Under the pieces are notes generated by a model that was not told where the DNA came from, ran no database searches, and saw nothing but the letters and a program-made list of their open reading frames with translations. Positions 1 to 9,552 of a DNA stretch of 47,390 nt are shown here, piece after piece; the stretch's first letter is position 1, and each line of letters starts with the position of its first letter. The DNA is from Crocinitomicaceae bacterium (GTDB taxonomy: Bacteria; Bacteroidota; Bacteroidia; Flavobacteriales_D; Parvicellaceae): the NCBI GenBank assembly GCA_002716065.1, contig PAZE01000039.1, forward strand, positions 1 through 47,390, written 5' to 3'. The translations under genes and the position numbers were made by a program.

Positions 1-618
1 AAATAAATTTATTTTTTTGAAATCTTCACTACTATTAGTTATTACACATCCTCCTTCAACTGTATGAAAGATTTTTGTTGCGTGGAAACTACAAATTGAA
101 ATATCTCCATAGCTAAGTAAAGAATTTTCTTTATAAATCGTTCCAAAAGCATGAGCTCCGTCATAAATTATTTTGAGATTGTATTTTTTACCAATGGTTT
201 CAATTTTTTCGATATTACAAGGGTTCCCGAAAACATGAGTTGCTAAGATTGCCGAAGTTTTTTTAGTAATTAAATTTTCAATTTTATTTTCATCAATACA
301 ATAATTTTTTGAATTAATATCGCAAAAAATTGGTTTAAATCCTTCCCAAAGAATAGCATTTGTAGTGGCTACATAACTAAAGGGTGTAGTAATAATTTCA
401 TCTTTATTTTTATCTAATGTTTTAATAGCAAGCTGTAGAGCAATTGTCCCATTATTTACATAAATAGTATTATTAACGCCTAAATAATTTGAAATTTTAG
501 ATTCTAATTCCTGTGATAGGACCCCATTATTAGTTAGCCAAGATTTTTCCCAAGCTTTTTTTAAAACCTTTGAATACTCTTCAAAATCAGGAAGATATGA
601 TTTTGTTACATTAATCAT
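1..618 (-). CDS. DegT/DnrJ/EryC1/StrS-family sugar aminotransferase (3' end cut by window edge)
   Basis: A 206-codon open frame starts with ATG at 618 and runs off the window edge without a stop. The product (MINVTKSYLPDFEEYSKVLK...) matches PLP-dependent nucleotide-sugar aminotransferases of the DegT/StrS family. Visible landmarks are NNGTIALQLA (55-64), the PLP-ring motif DGAHAFG with D153 and H156, and SFHATKIFHTVEGG with K182 as the Schiff-base lysine. Such enzymes make amino-deoxy sugars for O-antigen or capsule. The start overlaps the end of the upstream Wzt-like ATPase by 8 bp (611-618), so the two are probably translationally coupled in one surface-polysaccharide operon. Substrate cannot be told. 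The C-terminal half lies outside the window. Confidence 0.9.
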   Translation of the reverse strand, partial: MINVTKSYLPDFEEYSKVLKKAWEKSWLTNNGVLSQELESKISNYLGVNNTIYVNNGTIALQLAIKTLDKNKDEIITTPFSYVATTNAILWEGFKPIFCDINSKNYCIDENKIENLITKKTSAILATHVFGNPCNIEKIETIGKKYNLKIIYDGAHAFGTIYKENSLLSYGDISICSFHATKIFHTVEGGCVITNSSEDFKKINLF

Positions 619-1891
619 TTTGTGAGCTTTTTATTTTCCAATCAAGTTTAGGCCTTATGAATCCTGGTTCTCTACCCATATAAACTCCTATTTCTCTTTC
701 ACTTTGGTTTACAGTAAAAGATATTAAATCTTTTTCAATTAATAATACAGTTCTTTTTTCATAAAATACGAACAATGAAAGATAAAAAGTTCCAGATTGA
801 AAAAAGTTTTTTGGAAAAACACATTCAATTTTGTTGAGTCCTTGTTTTAGTATAATATTATTATCAGCATGTGATAAAGAAAACAATCCTTCGCCTTCTT
901 GATTGTTTAAATGATATGTTAAATGAATATTTGAAGGGCTTTGTGTTAAAATATCAATTTCGGTTTGAAGAATTATTTCTTCGTTTTCAAAAAGAAATTC
1001 AGATTTGTTATTTGTTTGAAAAAGTTTTATATGAATTAACTTAAAATAATTCTTTTTGAAAATATTTGTAAATACTTTTGAATGTTTTGATGATTCCCCC
1101 CCATCACTCAGATACCAGTTGACTGCCTTGTCAGGTGAACCTTCAAAAACTGTTTGTCCATTTTCTAAAACTATAGCTCGTGAACATATAGATTTTACAG
1201 CTGCCATATTATGACTAACAAATAAAATCGTTCTTCCTTCACCTTTACTTATGTTTTGCATTTTACCAATTGCACGTTTTTGAAATTCGGCATCACCTAC
1301 TGCTAAAACTTCATCAACAATTAAGATTTCTGGTTCTAAGAAAGCAGCAACTGCAAAACCTAAACGAACCCTCATCCCTGAAGAATACCTTTTAAAAGGT
1401 GTCTCAATGTATTTTGAAATCCCAGCAAATTCAACTATTTCATCAAATTTTGATTTTATTTCTTTTTTTGTCATTCCTAGAATAGCACCATTTAAAAAAA
1501 TATTTTCTTTTCCAGTTAATTCTGGATGCATTCCAGTTCCAACTTCAAGAAGAGCTCCAATTCTTCCATTTATAGTTATTTTTCCTGATGATGGTCCAGT
1601 TACCTTAGATAAAACTTTAAGTAATGTACTTTTACCTGCACCATTTTTCCCAATAATCCCAAGAACTTCTCCATGTTTTACTTCAAAATTAATGTTCTTT
1701 AGTGCCCAAACATAATCACTATTTGTAATTGATGTTCTATCATTAGTCTCAGTCACAAGTTTATATGGGTCGTCCTTGCCTAATACTTTATGCCACCACC
1801 TGTTAAGATCGTGAGAGAATGTTCCAGTTCCAACTTCTCCAAGTCTATATTGTTTTGATATTTTTTCTACTTTTATTCTTAAATCACTCAT
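611..1891 (-). CDS. ABC transporter ATP-binding protein, polysaccharide export (Wzt/TagH-like) with C-terminal domain
   Basis: 426 residues. The ATPase domain has Walker A GKNGAGKST (81-89), signature YSSGM (169-173), Walker B ILIVDE (189-194) and the switch histidine in FVSHN (H227). It begins with the extended N-terminal arm typical of polysaccharide exporters. Residues from about 270 to 426 form a separate beta-rich region resembling the Wzt C-terminal domain, which in O-antigen exporters binds the modified end of the glycan. The gene follows the Wzm-like permease by 16 nt and overlaps the sugar aminotransferase. Together they should export a lipid-linked O-antigen or similar glycan across the inner membrane. 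The domain assignment is by motif and the C-terminal domain call is an inference. Confidence 0.92.
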   Translation of the reverse strand: MSDLRIKVEKISKQYRLGEVGTGTFSHDLNRWWHKVLGKDDPYKLVTETNDRTSITNSDYVWALKNINFEVKHGEVLGIIGKNGAGKSTLLKVLSKVTGPSSGKITINGRIGALLEVGTGMHPELTGKENIFLNGAILGMTKKEIKSKFDEIVEFAGISKYIETPFKRYSSGMRVRLGFAVAAFLEPEILIVDEVLAVGDAEFQKRAIGKMQNISKGEGRTILFVSHNMAAVKSICSRAIVLENGQTVFEGSPDKAVNWYLSDGGESSKHSKVFTNIFKKNYFKLIHIKLFQTNNKSEFLFENEEIILQTEIDILTQSPSNIHLTYHLNNQEGEGLFSLSHADNNIILKQGLNKIECVFPKNFFQSGTFYLSLFVFYEKRTVLLIEKDLISFTVNQSEREIGVYMGREPGFIRPKLDWKIKSSQND

Positions 1892-1907
1892 CTGATAAAA
1901 TCTAATT

Positions 1908-2759
1908 TTAAACTGTGTCCATGAAATTTTGTTCAGTTTTGTTGAATATTCTTATACCTAAGAATAATAACAAAAAAGTTATGATAAATGTGTATAATAG
2001 GTAATACCAATTGAAAGTTCCTTGCCCTAGAAAGCCAAATTTAAATGTTTCAATAATGCTAGTCATCGGATTTAAAATAGCCATAGTTTTTAATTTGCCA
2101 TCCAAAGTAGATAATGGATAAATTATTGGAGTAGCATACATCCATAATTGAACACCAAATTGTATTAAAAAACGAAAATCTCTGTATTTGGTAGTTAATG
2201 AAGTTATAATTAAGCCAACACCAAGGCTTAGTAGACTTGTAGTCAACAATAAAATTGGAAATAAAAATATATACAAGTTTGGGTTAATATGAGTGTTTTC
2301 TGAAAATAAATAATAAAAAAATACTAATAAGAATAATAAAAATTGGATTTTGAATTTTATTAGAGAGGATGCAACAATAGAAATTGGTATTATAATTCTT
2401 GGAAAATAAACTTTTCCAAAAATATTTTGATTTTCGATAAAAGTGTTGGATGTTTTGTTAAGACATTCTGAGAAATAGTTCCAACATGTTATTCCAGCTA
2501 AGTAGAATAGTATTTGAGGAATACCATCAGTAGATATTCCTGCAATTTTTCCAAAGACAATAGTAAATATAATTGTTGTTAGAATAGGTTGAATGAAAAA
2601 CCATAACGGTCCTAAAATAGTTTGTTTATAAATAGAAATAAAGTCTCTTTTTACAAATAGAAATAAAAGGTCTTTATAATCCCAAATCTCTTTTAAGTTT
2701 ACATCAAAAAATTGTCTTTTTGGTGTGATTTCTTCGTAATATAAGTTATGTTTTTTCAA
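1908..2759 (-). CDS. ABC-2 type polysaccharide export permease (Wzm-like), TTG start
   Basis: 283 residues with about six hydrophobic segments and the N-terminal amphipathic region typical of Wzm/TagG permeases: NLKEIWDYKDLLFLFVKRD followed by YKQTILGPLWFFIQP. It pairs with the ATPase directly downstream. The start is TTG at 2759. The frame stays open upstream to a stop near 2787 but holds no ATG or GTG, and the TTG gives an N-terminus of the expected length, so TTG is the best choice. Two AT-only palindromes lie just upstream (2762-2779 and 2784-2799). No clear TAnnTTTG promoter was found in the 60-nt gap to ddl, so read-through from ddl is possible. Confidence 0.9.
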   Translation of the reverse strand: MKKHNLYYEEITPKRQFFDVNLKEIWDYKDLLFLFVKRDFISIYKQTILGPLWFFIQPILTTIIFTIVFGKIAGISTDGIPQILFYLAGITCWNYFSECLNKTSNTFIENQNIFGKVYFPRIIIPISIVASSLIKFKIQFLLFLLVFFYYLFSENTHINPNLYIFLFPILLLTTSLLSLGVGLIITSLTTKYRDFRFLIQFGVQLWMYATPIIYPLSTLDGKLKTMAILNPMTSIIETFKFGFLGQGTFNWYYLLYTFIITFLLLFLGIRIFNKTEQNFMDTV

Positions 2760-2761
2760 GC

Positions 2762-2799
2762 TTATTAAATATTTAATAAAACGAAATTAATATTAATTT
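2762..2799. repeat. Two adjacent AT-only palindromes upstream of the Wzm-like gene
   Basis: Positions 2762-2779 are a perfect 18-bp palindrome and 2784-2799 a perfect 16-bp palindrome, both made only of A and T. They fill most of the gap between ddl and the export permease. They could be a weak terminator, an operator, or chance in AT-rich DNA. No function is claimed. Confidence 0.4.
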
Positions 2800-2819
2800 T
2801 TGCCGAAGCATTGTAATAT

Positions 2820-3773
2820 TTAAAATATACCAAACAATTCTCCCAAATCAATCCCTTCAACCTCTAACATCTGCGGAACAATACTCTCCTTACTCATTCC
2901 AGGAACAGAATTAATTTCAATAACAAAAGGGTTATTATTGTTGTCAATAATATAATCCACCCTTGCTATTCCTTTCATTCCTAAAGTGCTATAGATATGT
3001 ATTGTTAAAGCTTTTATTTTTGCTGTTAGCGCATCGCTTATTTCAGCCGGAGTAACTTCGTTAGATTGGCCATTATATTTAGCTTCATAGTCAAAGAATT
3101 CATTTTCAGAAATAATTTCTGTAATGGGAAGTGCTTTAATCCCTTCATTATCTCTATAAACACCATTGGTAAGCTCTCTACCTTCAATAAACTCTTCTAT
3201 AATCACCTCACTACCGTGATCAAATGCTGCGTTAATCGCTGGAAGTAAATCTTTTTTGGCTTTTACCTTAGTTACGCCAAAGCTACTTCCTCCATCAGTT
3301 GGTTTTACAAAACAAGGTAGAGCAACTTTTTCTATAATTTCATCTAAATTGGGTTGGTCGCCACCTTTTATTAACACTGCTTCAGCAACATTGATTCCAA
3401 AGTTTTTTAAAAATTGATTGCAATGAAATTTTTGAAACGTTAGTGCGGTAATTGCTGCACTTGAAGTATTGTAGGGAATTCCAATCATGTCTAAATAGCC
3501 TTGTAATTTACCATCCTCCCCAGGTGTGCCATGAATTACAATAAAAGTATAGTCGAAATTATATTTTGAACCATTTTTTGTAAAGCTAAAGTCATTTTTG
3601 TTAATAGGATATCTACCTAAGTTGTCATATGCTGTCCATTCATTTTCATCAATTAACACTTTAATAGGTTCAAACTTAGTGCGGTCTAAATTATCAAAAA
3701 CAGTTTGAGCACTCTTTACAGAAACTTCCTTTTCACTACTGTATCCACCTTCAATTACGGCAACTCTTTTCAT
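2820..3773 (-). CDS. ddl: D-alanine--D-alanine ligase
   Basis: 317 residues with the ATP-grasp fold of Ddl. It ligates two D-alanines for the peptidoglycan stem peptide in the cytoplasm. Visible marks are the N-terminal GGYSSEKEVSVKSA loop, the FVIHGTPGEDGKLQGYLDMIGIPY block, ATP-binding PCFVKPTDGGSSFGV, and the metal-binding C-terminus ending in FVIEINSVPGMS. The ATG at 3773 begins MKRVAVIEGG, directly at the first beta strand, so the start is secure. It is transcribed divergently from the PASTA gene across 139 nt. Confidence 0.96.
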   Translation of the reverse strand: MKRVAVIEGGYSSEKEVSVKSAQTVFDNLDRTKFEPIKVLIDENEWTAYDNLGRYPINKNDFSFTKNGSKYNFDYTFIVIHGTPGEDGKLQGYLDMIGIPYNTSSAAITALTFQKFHCNQFLKNFGINVAEAVLIKGGDQPNLDEIIEKVALPCFVKPTDGGSSFGVTKVKAKKDLLPAINAAFDHGSEVIIEEFIEGRELTNGVYRDNEGIKALPITEIISENEFFDYEAKYNGQSNEVTPAEISDALTAKIKALTIHIYSTLGMKGIARVDYIIDNNNNPFVIEINSVPGMSKESIVPQMLEVEGIDLGELFGIF

Positions 3774-3797
3774 GGGTATGTATCCTAGCTTTACCTA

Positions 3798-3805
3798 CAA
3801 AAATA
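3798..3805 (-). promoter_or_regulatory. Candidate -7 element (TATTTTTG) for ddl
   Basis: Read on the minus strand this is TATTTTTG, matching the Bacteroidota -7 consensus TAnnTTTG. It sits 24 nt upstream of the ddl ATG. No good TTTG -33 box lies at 19 nt spacing, so the call is tentative. Confidence 0.35.
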
Positions 3806-3888
3806 AATGCCTGATAACTATTAAATAGGTTAACAGCTACTATTTATTAACCAATGCATGTTATTGTATTATAGGAATACAATATTTT

Positions 3889-3896
3889 TATCTTTG
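3889..3896 (+). promoter_or_regulatory. Candidate -7 element (TATCTTTG) for the PASTA gene
   Basis: TATCTTTG matches TAnnTTTG exactly and lies 16 nt before the ATG at 3913, implying a leader of roughly a dozen nucleotides. The -33 region is poor (only ATTG at 3863-3866, spacing 22). Confidence 0.45.
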
Positions 3897-3912
3897 CTAC
3901 AAATCCAATACT

Positions 3913-4791
3913 ATGGGCGTAATCTTATTTGGCATCCTAGCTTTAGTACTTATTTTAGTTGTAATCTTTAGAAAGTATATTAAAGCATTTTTTAGGTTTT
4001 TAATTTCTCCACTTTTTTTAATTAATCTGGCCTTAGCTATTACCGCAGTTGTGCTTATTTTCTACTTTACTATGAATTATCTAGACAGCTACACTCAACA
4101 CGATAAAAAATTACCTGTTCCCAATTTTATCGGTGTACATGTAGATGACTTAGAAGATTTCACATCAGGCAAAGAGCTACGATATGTCGTTCGAGACTCT
4201 GTCTATTCGGACGATTATCCACTTGGAACTGTAATAAAACAGGATCCAATGTTTCATTCCAAAGAGCTTCCCAACTATGTTAAGCCCAACAGAAGAATTT
4301 ACTTAACCATTGTAAAAAAAATAGGGGAGTACAAGGTTGTTCCAGATTTATTAACCAATAATACTTCAAAGGCTGTTGGGAAGGCTAAATTGGAAATGGC
4401 AGGTTTTAAGGTAGAGTATGAGGTTATTGAGCATAAAGATAAGGATAAGATTATTGATGTTACCTACAGAACAAATTCCATTGTAAAAAATACTAAATTA
4501 CTTAAAGGGTCCGTTATAACACTTGTATATGGGAGTGGGCAGAGCGGTGCTCCAGTTTTACTTCCAGACTTAAAAGGCTTACAGGTGATTGCAGCAAAGG
4601 ATATTTTGGGACAAACAGGATTAAATTATGAGGTTTATTACGATAGTGCACTAAATGCTACGGATTCTATGAATTTTGTGGTCTATCGTCAAAATCCTTC
4701 GCCCGAGTCTGTTGAGCAGGGATTAGTTCCCTCTGGAAGCTCTGTGCTATTAATGGCTAAAAAACCTGAACTAGATACCCTTAATCTATAA
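3913..4791 (+). CDS. PASTA domain-containing membrane protein
   Basis: 292 residues. Two hydrophobic segments (about 1-22 and 33-55) are followed by three PASTA-like modules in the extracytoplasmic part, beginning near PVPNFIGVHVDDL, VVPDLLTNNTSKAVGKAKLEMAGF and LLPDLKGLQVIAAKDILGQTGL. PASTA modules bind peptidoglycan fragments or act as spacers in penicillin-binding proteins and Ser/Thr kinases; here there is no kinase or transpeptidase domain. The position next to ddl fits a role at the cell wall, but that is inference. It is followed after 9 nt by a T9SS cargo gene and then rluA, probably one transcript. Confidence 0.85.
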   Translation: MGVILFGILALVLILVVIFRKYIKAFFRFLISPLFLINLALAITAVVLIFYFTMNYLDSYTQHDKKLPVPNFIGVHVDDLEDFTSGKELRYVVRDSVYSDDYPLGTVIKQDPMFHSKELPNYVKPNRRIYLTIVKKIGEYKVVPDLLTNNTSKAVGKAKLEMAGFKVEYEVIEHKDKDKIIDVTYRTNSIVKNTKLLKGSVITLVYGSGQSGAPVLLPDLKGLQVIAAKDILGQTGLNYEVYYDSALNATDSMNFVVYRQNPSPESVEQGLVPSGSSVLLMAKKPELDTLNL

Positions 4792-4800
4792 CCTACTTAA

Positions 4801-7047
4801 ATGAAATTTTTCCTTACAGGTTGCAGTCTTTTATTGTTGTCCATAACTTTTTCCGCTCAGGAAGTATTAGAGTCTTTGCAGTTTAATCATCAGTTAATTA
4901 ACACACATTCTAAACAAAAGTCGGGTTCTAGTCTAGATCAATCGTTTATTTATCTTTTTGATACGGTTTCTCTTCCGTTTATTGATGATTTTTCTACCAA
5001 TAAATTTTTTGCTTTTGATGCCGATAGTTCCGATTCAAATGTACTTGATTCTATTTGGTATAGATTGCAGGATTTAGGCGGTAATCCTACTGCAGTTTCA
5101 ACAACTTTTATGGAAGATACTACTTATATTATTCAGTACGATAGTGTTACCATTAATGGTGTAGATACCATGATTGTTACTAACACTCCACTTCCTTCTT
5201 TATCTATTGAGGTTTTTGATTTAAACAATTATCCTGTGTTGTCAACTATTGTTGAAGTTTGGCCAAGCTATACCATTTATGACACCTTATTTATTTCTGG
5301 AGATTTGTCAGATACTATTGTTAACACCAATGCAGATTTAATCCAAGATTCCCTTCAAATTTATTTTGTAATCTCAACTGCAGCTGATTATGCTTCTTTG
5401 TGGCAGGACAGGTTCGTTTATAAGAACGATAATTTCTCTTTAGATCCTCCTTCAATTGGAGTTGCTACGTTTGATGGGTTAGATGAAAATGGCTATCCAT
5501 ACGATTGGTCTTCTGCTTCTGCTCAGGGTGTTGCCGATTACTTGACTTCTAAACCAATAGATTTAGGCTCTAGTCAGGTTGGAGACTCTATTTACCTTAG
5601 TTTTTTGTATCAGGCTGGCGGCTTGGGGGAGTCTCCCGATAGTCAAGATTCTTTAGTATTAGAATTCTACGATATAGATAATGCTGTTTGGCGTACCATT
5701 TGGAGCTCTCCTGGATTGTCTAATACTGATTGGAACTACCAACATATTAAATTGGAAGATGGTGCCTATTTTAAAGAGAATTTTCAGTTTAGATTTAAAA
5801 ATTACGGATCTTTAACGGGTAGCTTAGACCATTGGCACGTAGATTATGTTATTTTAGATGATTTTCGGTCTTATACAGATACTACTATGGATGATTGGGC
5901 ATTTCAGTATCCTCTTCGTTCCATGCTAAAAGAATATACTTCTATTCCTTGGATGCACTACAAGAAAGATGTCTATACTCCAATTTTAGATTCTGTTAAA
6001 GTTGAAACATACAATTCCTATGACGGGGCAAAAATTCTACAACCTTGCTCTATGGAGCTGTTTTACGATCAAAATTTAGTTGCTACTGTTCCTTATGCAT
6101 CTTTGGTAACTAACGTAGCTGCTTTAAGTAATTTTCAGATGGGATATGATTTGCCCTTGTCTTTTTATTTTGATACCCTTACTTCAGATACTTTTGCCAT
6201 TTTTCAAGCAAAATTTAATATTGCTACCAACACAACTCCAGAGAGATTGAATGTTAACGATACTTTGTACCACTATCAGCGATTTGAAAATTATTATGCT
6301 TATGATGATGGTAGTGCAGAGGCTGCCTATGGATTGGTTGGAAGTGGTGCTGAGCTAGCTGTTCAATTTTCACTTGCAGGAAACTTAGAGGATACCATAA
6401 AATCGATTTTGATTCATTTTTCACCTAGTGTAAACAATGCTAGTGCAGATCCATTTTTTATTCAAATTTGGGATGATTTAGGCGGTGAGCCAGGAAATCT
6501 AATTTATACTACGGATGATGCAAGCTTGCCCATAACTTTTGTTCCGGAATACAACTTGGGTGTAAATGGTTTTTACGAATATTATCTTCCAGAACCTATT
6601 GCTGTTTCTGGCACCTATTATGTTGGTTGGAAACAAACAAGTGCCAATAAGCTAAATATTGGATTTGATAAAAATATTAATCATCAAGATAAAATATTTT
6701 ATGATTTAGGTTCTGGCTGGGCAAATACTGGATTTGAAGGTTCACTAATGTTGCGTCCTGTATTTGTGTCAGATATGGATCCTATTTTTGCAACAGATGA
6801 ATCTTATGATTTTTTTCCTGAGCTTAAGGTCTTTCCCAATCCTTCATCTTTTCAGCTAACTATAGACCTAATGGGGGGAATTGGAAGGTATTTTATCCAT
6901 GATTTAAATGGAAGATTAATTGATGCAAATGAACTTTATGAATCAACTGTAATTGATGTTTCTTATTGGTCTAATGGTGTGTATTTGTTAAGCGTTGAAT
7001 ATGAAAACGGTTTAATTTCAAGAGAAAAAATTGTAATTAAGCATTAG
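4801..7047 (+). CDS. T9SS type A sorting domain-containing secreted protein
   Basis: 748 residues. An N-terminal signal peptide (MKFFLTGCSLLLLSITFSAQ) and a C-terminal type A sorting domain (LKVFPNPSSFQLTI... ending REKIVIKH) mark it as cargo exported to the surface by the type IX system. The middle is rich in Asp, Ser, Thr and aromatic residues. It contains a carbohydrate-binding-like beta sandwich region (around 265-355: YLSFLYQAGG... FQFRFKNYGSL) but no catalytic motif I recognise. The gene sits between the PASTA protein and rluA. Confidence 0.85.
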   Translation: MKFFLTGCSLLLLSITFSAQEVLESLQFNHQLINTHSKQKSGSSLDQSFIYLFDTVSLPFIDDFSTNKFFAFDADSSDSNVLDSIWYRLQDLGGNPTAVSTTFMEDTTYIIQYDSVTINGVDTMIVTNTPLPSLSIEVFDLNNYPVLSTIVEVWPSYTIYDTLFISGDLSDTIVNTNADLIQDSLQIYFVISTAADYASLWQDRFVYKNDNFSLDPPSIGVATFDGLDENGYPYDWSSASAQGVADYLTSKPIDLGSSQVGDSIYLSFLYQAGGLGESPDSQDSLVLEFYDIDNAVWRTIWSSPGLSNTDWNYQHIKLEDGAYFKENFQFRFKNYGSLTGSLDHWHVDYVILDDFRSYTDTTMDDWAFQYPLRSMLKEYTSIPWMHYKKDVYTPILDSVKVETYNSYDGAKILQPCSMELFYDQNLVATVPYASLVTNVAALSNFQMGYDLPLSFYFDTLTSDTFAIFQAKFNIATNTTPERLNVNDTLYHYQRFENYYAYDDGSAEAAYGLVGSGAELAVQFSLAGNLEDTIKSILIHFSPSVNNASADPFFIQIWDDLGGEPGNLIYTTDDASLPITFVPEYNLGVNGFYEYYLPEPIAVSGTYYVGWKQTSANKLNIGFDKNINHQDKIFYDLGSGWANTGFEGSLMLRPVFVSDMDPIFATDESYDFFPELKVFPNPSSFQLTIDLMGGIGRYFIHDLNGRLIDANELYESTVIDVSYWSNGVYLLSVEYENGLISREKIVIKH

Positions 7048-7068
7048 TTTTTATTCTTTTGATTTATT

Positions 7069-8115
7069 ATGGATGAACAAAAGGATGGTTTTTCTCAGGC
7101 CGAAGATTCTGAAGAGCTTTTTGAACACTACAACTACATTGCAGATCCAGGGCAAGAGAAATTGAGAATAGATAAGTTCTTAATTGATAGAATTCCCAAT
7201 ACTTCAAGAAATAAAATCCAAATAGCTGCTCATAACGGTAATATTTTAGTTAATAAGCAAACCATTAAGCCTAATTATAAGGTTAAGCCTGGAGATAACA
7301 TTTCTATTGTTCTTCCTTATCCAGTTCGAAATTTAGAATTAATTCCTGAAGACATTCCTATAGAAATTGTCTATGAAGATGATCAGCTTTGTGTGGTAAA
7401 TAAACCGTCAAATATGGTTGTTCATCCAGGATACGGTAATTACTCTGGTACAATGGTAAATGCGTTGGTCTATCATTTTGATAACTTACCAGAATTACCT
7501 TCAGATTATTTTGGGAGACCAGGTCTTGTCCATAGATTAGATAAGCATACAACTGGATTAATGGTGGTGGCTAAAACTGAAAATGCGCTTACCCATTTAG
7601 CAAAGCAGTTTTTTGATAGAACAACTTATCGAAGATATCAAGCGTTAGTTTGGGGAGATCTTTCAGATGAAAAGGGAACTATAAATATGAATTTAGGTAG
7701 ATCACCAAAAAATAGAAAGGTGATGACTACTTTTGACGATGATCAGGGGAAAAAAGCCATTACTCACTATGAAGTCTTAGAACGTTTTGGCTACGTTACT
7801 TTAATTGAATGTAGACTAGAAACTGGCAGAACACATCAAATAAGGGCACACATGAAGCATTTAGGGCATCAACTTTTTTACGATTTAGAATATGATGGAG
7901 ATCGAATTGTTAAAGGAACATCGTTTTCAAAGTATAAGCAGTTTGTAGATAATTGTTTTAAGCTACTTCCCGGCCAGGCACTCCATGCTAAATCTTTAGG
8001 TTTTGTTCACCCATCAACAGGAGAAAACATGTTATTTGATTCCGAACTTCCGGCTAATTTCATACAGTTGTTAGATAAGTGGAGAAGGTATGCGGTTTCT
8101 TCAAAAGATATATAG
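7069..8115 (+). CDS. RluA-family 23S rRNA/tRNA pseudouridine synthase
   Basis: 348 residues. An S4 RNA-binding domain (about 31-80) is followed by the RluA catalytic domain. The motif HRLDKHTTGLMVVAKT carries the catalytic aspartate D158, and RTHQIRAHMKHLGH lies near the end of the core. The protein isomerises uridine to pseudouridine in structured RNA; the exact target (RluD-type 23S sites would be the usual guess) cannot be decided. It lies 21 nt after the T9SS cargo gene and 3 nt before the GH1 gene. Confidence 0.93.
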   Translation: MDEQKDGFSQAEDSEELFEHYNYIADPGQEKLRIDKFLIDRIPNTSRNKIQIAAHNGNILVNKQTIKPNYKVKPGDNISIVLPYPVRNLELIPEDIPIEIVYEDDQLCVVNKPSNMVVHPGYGNYSGTMVNALVYHFDNLPELPSDYFGRPGLVHRLDKHTTGLMVVAKTENALTHLAKQFFDRTTYRRYQALVWGDLSDEKGTINMNLGRSPKNRKVMTTFDDDQGKKAITHYEVLERFGYVTLIECRLETGRTHQIRAHMKHLGHQLFYDLEYDGDRIVKGTSFSKYKQFVDNCFKLLPGQALHAKSLGFVHPSTGENMLFDSELPANFIQLLDKWRRYAVSSKDI

Positions 8116-8118
8116 CTA

Positions 8119-9552
8119 ATGGATAGAAGAAACTGGCTTAAAACTACTGCAATCGCGTTTCCAATTCTAGCTCTGCCAAACGTAGGTTGGAGTAGGCTTT
8201 GTGAGCTTAGTTTTACTGAGCTTAAAGCATCAGATTTTGGAAGTGATTTTTTGTGGGGAGCTGCATGTGCGGCATACCAAGTAGAAGGCAGTTGGAATAA
8301 AGATGGTAAAGGACCTTCAGTATGGGATACCTTTACCCATAAAAAAGGGAAGATACATAATGATGAAAACGGAGATACAGCAACAGATTTTTACAATAGA
8401 TATAAAGAGGATATTCATCTTGTTAAAAATTTGAACCTAAAGGTTTTTCGTTTTTCCATTTCATGGTCCAGAATTTTTCCTAATGGAATTGGGAAAGTGA
8501 ACCCAAAAGGAGTTCTGTTTTATCATAAAGTTATTGATTATTGTATTGAAATTGGTGTTGAGCCTTGGATAACTTTATATCATTGGGATCTTCCTCAAAA
8601 TTTAGAAGATAAAGGAGGGTGGGTAAATCGAGAAATTATCAATTGGTTTACTAGCTATGTGGATCTTTGTACTAAAGAATATGGTGCTAAGGTAAAGAAT
8701 TGGATGGTGATGAATGAGCCAGCTGCTTTTGTGGGGCTGGGATATATGCTTGGATATCATGCTCCTGGGAAAAAAGGCCCTTATAAATTTCTTAAAGCTA
8801 CTCATTATACTTGTCTATCTATGGCAGAAGCGGGTAGGGTAATAAGACAAAATGTTTCTAATGCCAATATAGGCTCTACTTTTAGCTGTTCTCATGTAGA
8901 TGCTTTTAAAGATTCGTTAAAGGATCAAAGTGCAGCAAAGCGAATAGATGCGCTTTTAAATAGATTGTACATTGAGCCATCACTTGGATTAGGATACCCT
9001 GTAGACTCTCTTAAAGCGCTTAAAAGAATAGAACGGTATTTTGAACCTGGTGATGAAGAGAAATTAAAATTTAAGTTTGATTTCATAGGGCTTCAAAATT
9101 ATTTTAGGGTAGTGGCAAAAAATAGTATTATACCACCTTTTATTTGGGCTAAGCAAATTGCTGCTGAAAAAAGAAATGTTCCTCTAAATGAGATGAATTT
9201 TGAGGTTTATCCACTTGGAATGTACAAAATACTTATGCAGTTTAGTAACTATAATATCAATAACATTATAGTTACCGAAAATGGTGTTTGTTATAAAGAT
9301 ACTCTTGAAGGTGGTCTTGTTCATGATCAAAAGAGAATTCAGTTTTTTAAAGATTACCTTTCCAATATTCTAAAAGCAAAGCGGGAAGGAGCTCCAGTAA
9401 GTGGCTATTTTGTATGGAGCTTAACAGATAACTTTGAATGGAGTGAAGGATATCAGCCTCGTTTTGGGTTGGTTCATGTAGATTTTAGCACCCAAAAAAG
9501 AACCATCAAAGATTCTGGCTATTGGTTTAAAGAATTTCTAAAGAATATTTAA
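8119..9552 (+). CDS. Glycoside hydrolase family 1 (beta-glucosidase type) with twin-arginine-like signal
   Basis: 477 residues. The GH1 barrel starts near residue 42 (FLWGAACAAYQVEGSW). The acid/base glutamate is E200 in MNEP and the nucleophile E387 in VTENG, so both catalytic residues are present. The N-terminus has an arginine pair followed by a hydrophobic stretch (RRNWLKTTAIAFPILALP), which looks like a Tat export signal, unlike the usual cytoplasmic GH1 enzymes. It should hydrolyse beta-glucosides or related disaccharides in the periplasm. It begins 3 nt after rluA, so it is probably transcribed with it. Substrate is unknown. Confidence 0.93.
   Translation: MDRRNWLKTTAIAFPILALPNVGWSRLCELSFTELKASDFGSDFLWGAACAAYQVEGSWNKDGKGPSVWDTFTHKKGKIHNDENGDTATDFYNRYKEDIHLVKNLNLKVFRFSISWSRIFPNGIGKVNPKGVLFYHKVIDYCIEIGVEPWITLYHWDLPQNLEDKGGWVNREIINWFTSYVDLCTKEYGAKVKNWMVMNEPAAFVGLGYMLGYHAPGKKGPYKFLKATHYTCLSMAEAGRVIRQNVSNANIGSTFSCSHVDAFKDSLKDQSAAKRIDALLNRLYIEPSLGLGYPVDSLKALKRIERYFEPGDEEKLKFKFDFIGLQNYFRVVAKNSIIPPFIWAKQIAAEKRNVPLNEMNFEVYPLGMYKILMQFSNYNINNIIVTENGVCYKDTLEGGLVHDQKRIQFFKDYLSNILKAKREGAPVSGYFVWSLTDNFEWSEGYQPRFGLVHVDFSTQKRTIKDSGYWFKEFLKNI

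Noticed and set aside
1407-1715. 102-codon open frame antisense to the Wzt-like ATPase
   Set aside because: It is complementary to the Walker A and signature region of a clear ABC ATPase and has no features of its own.
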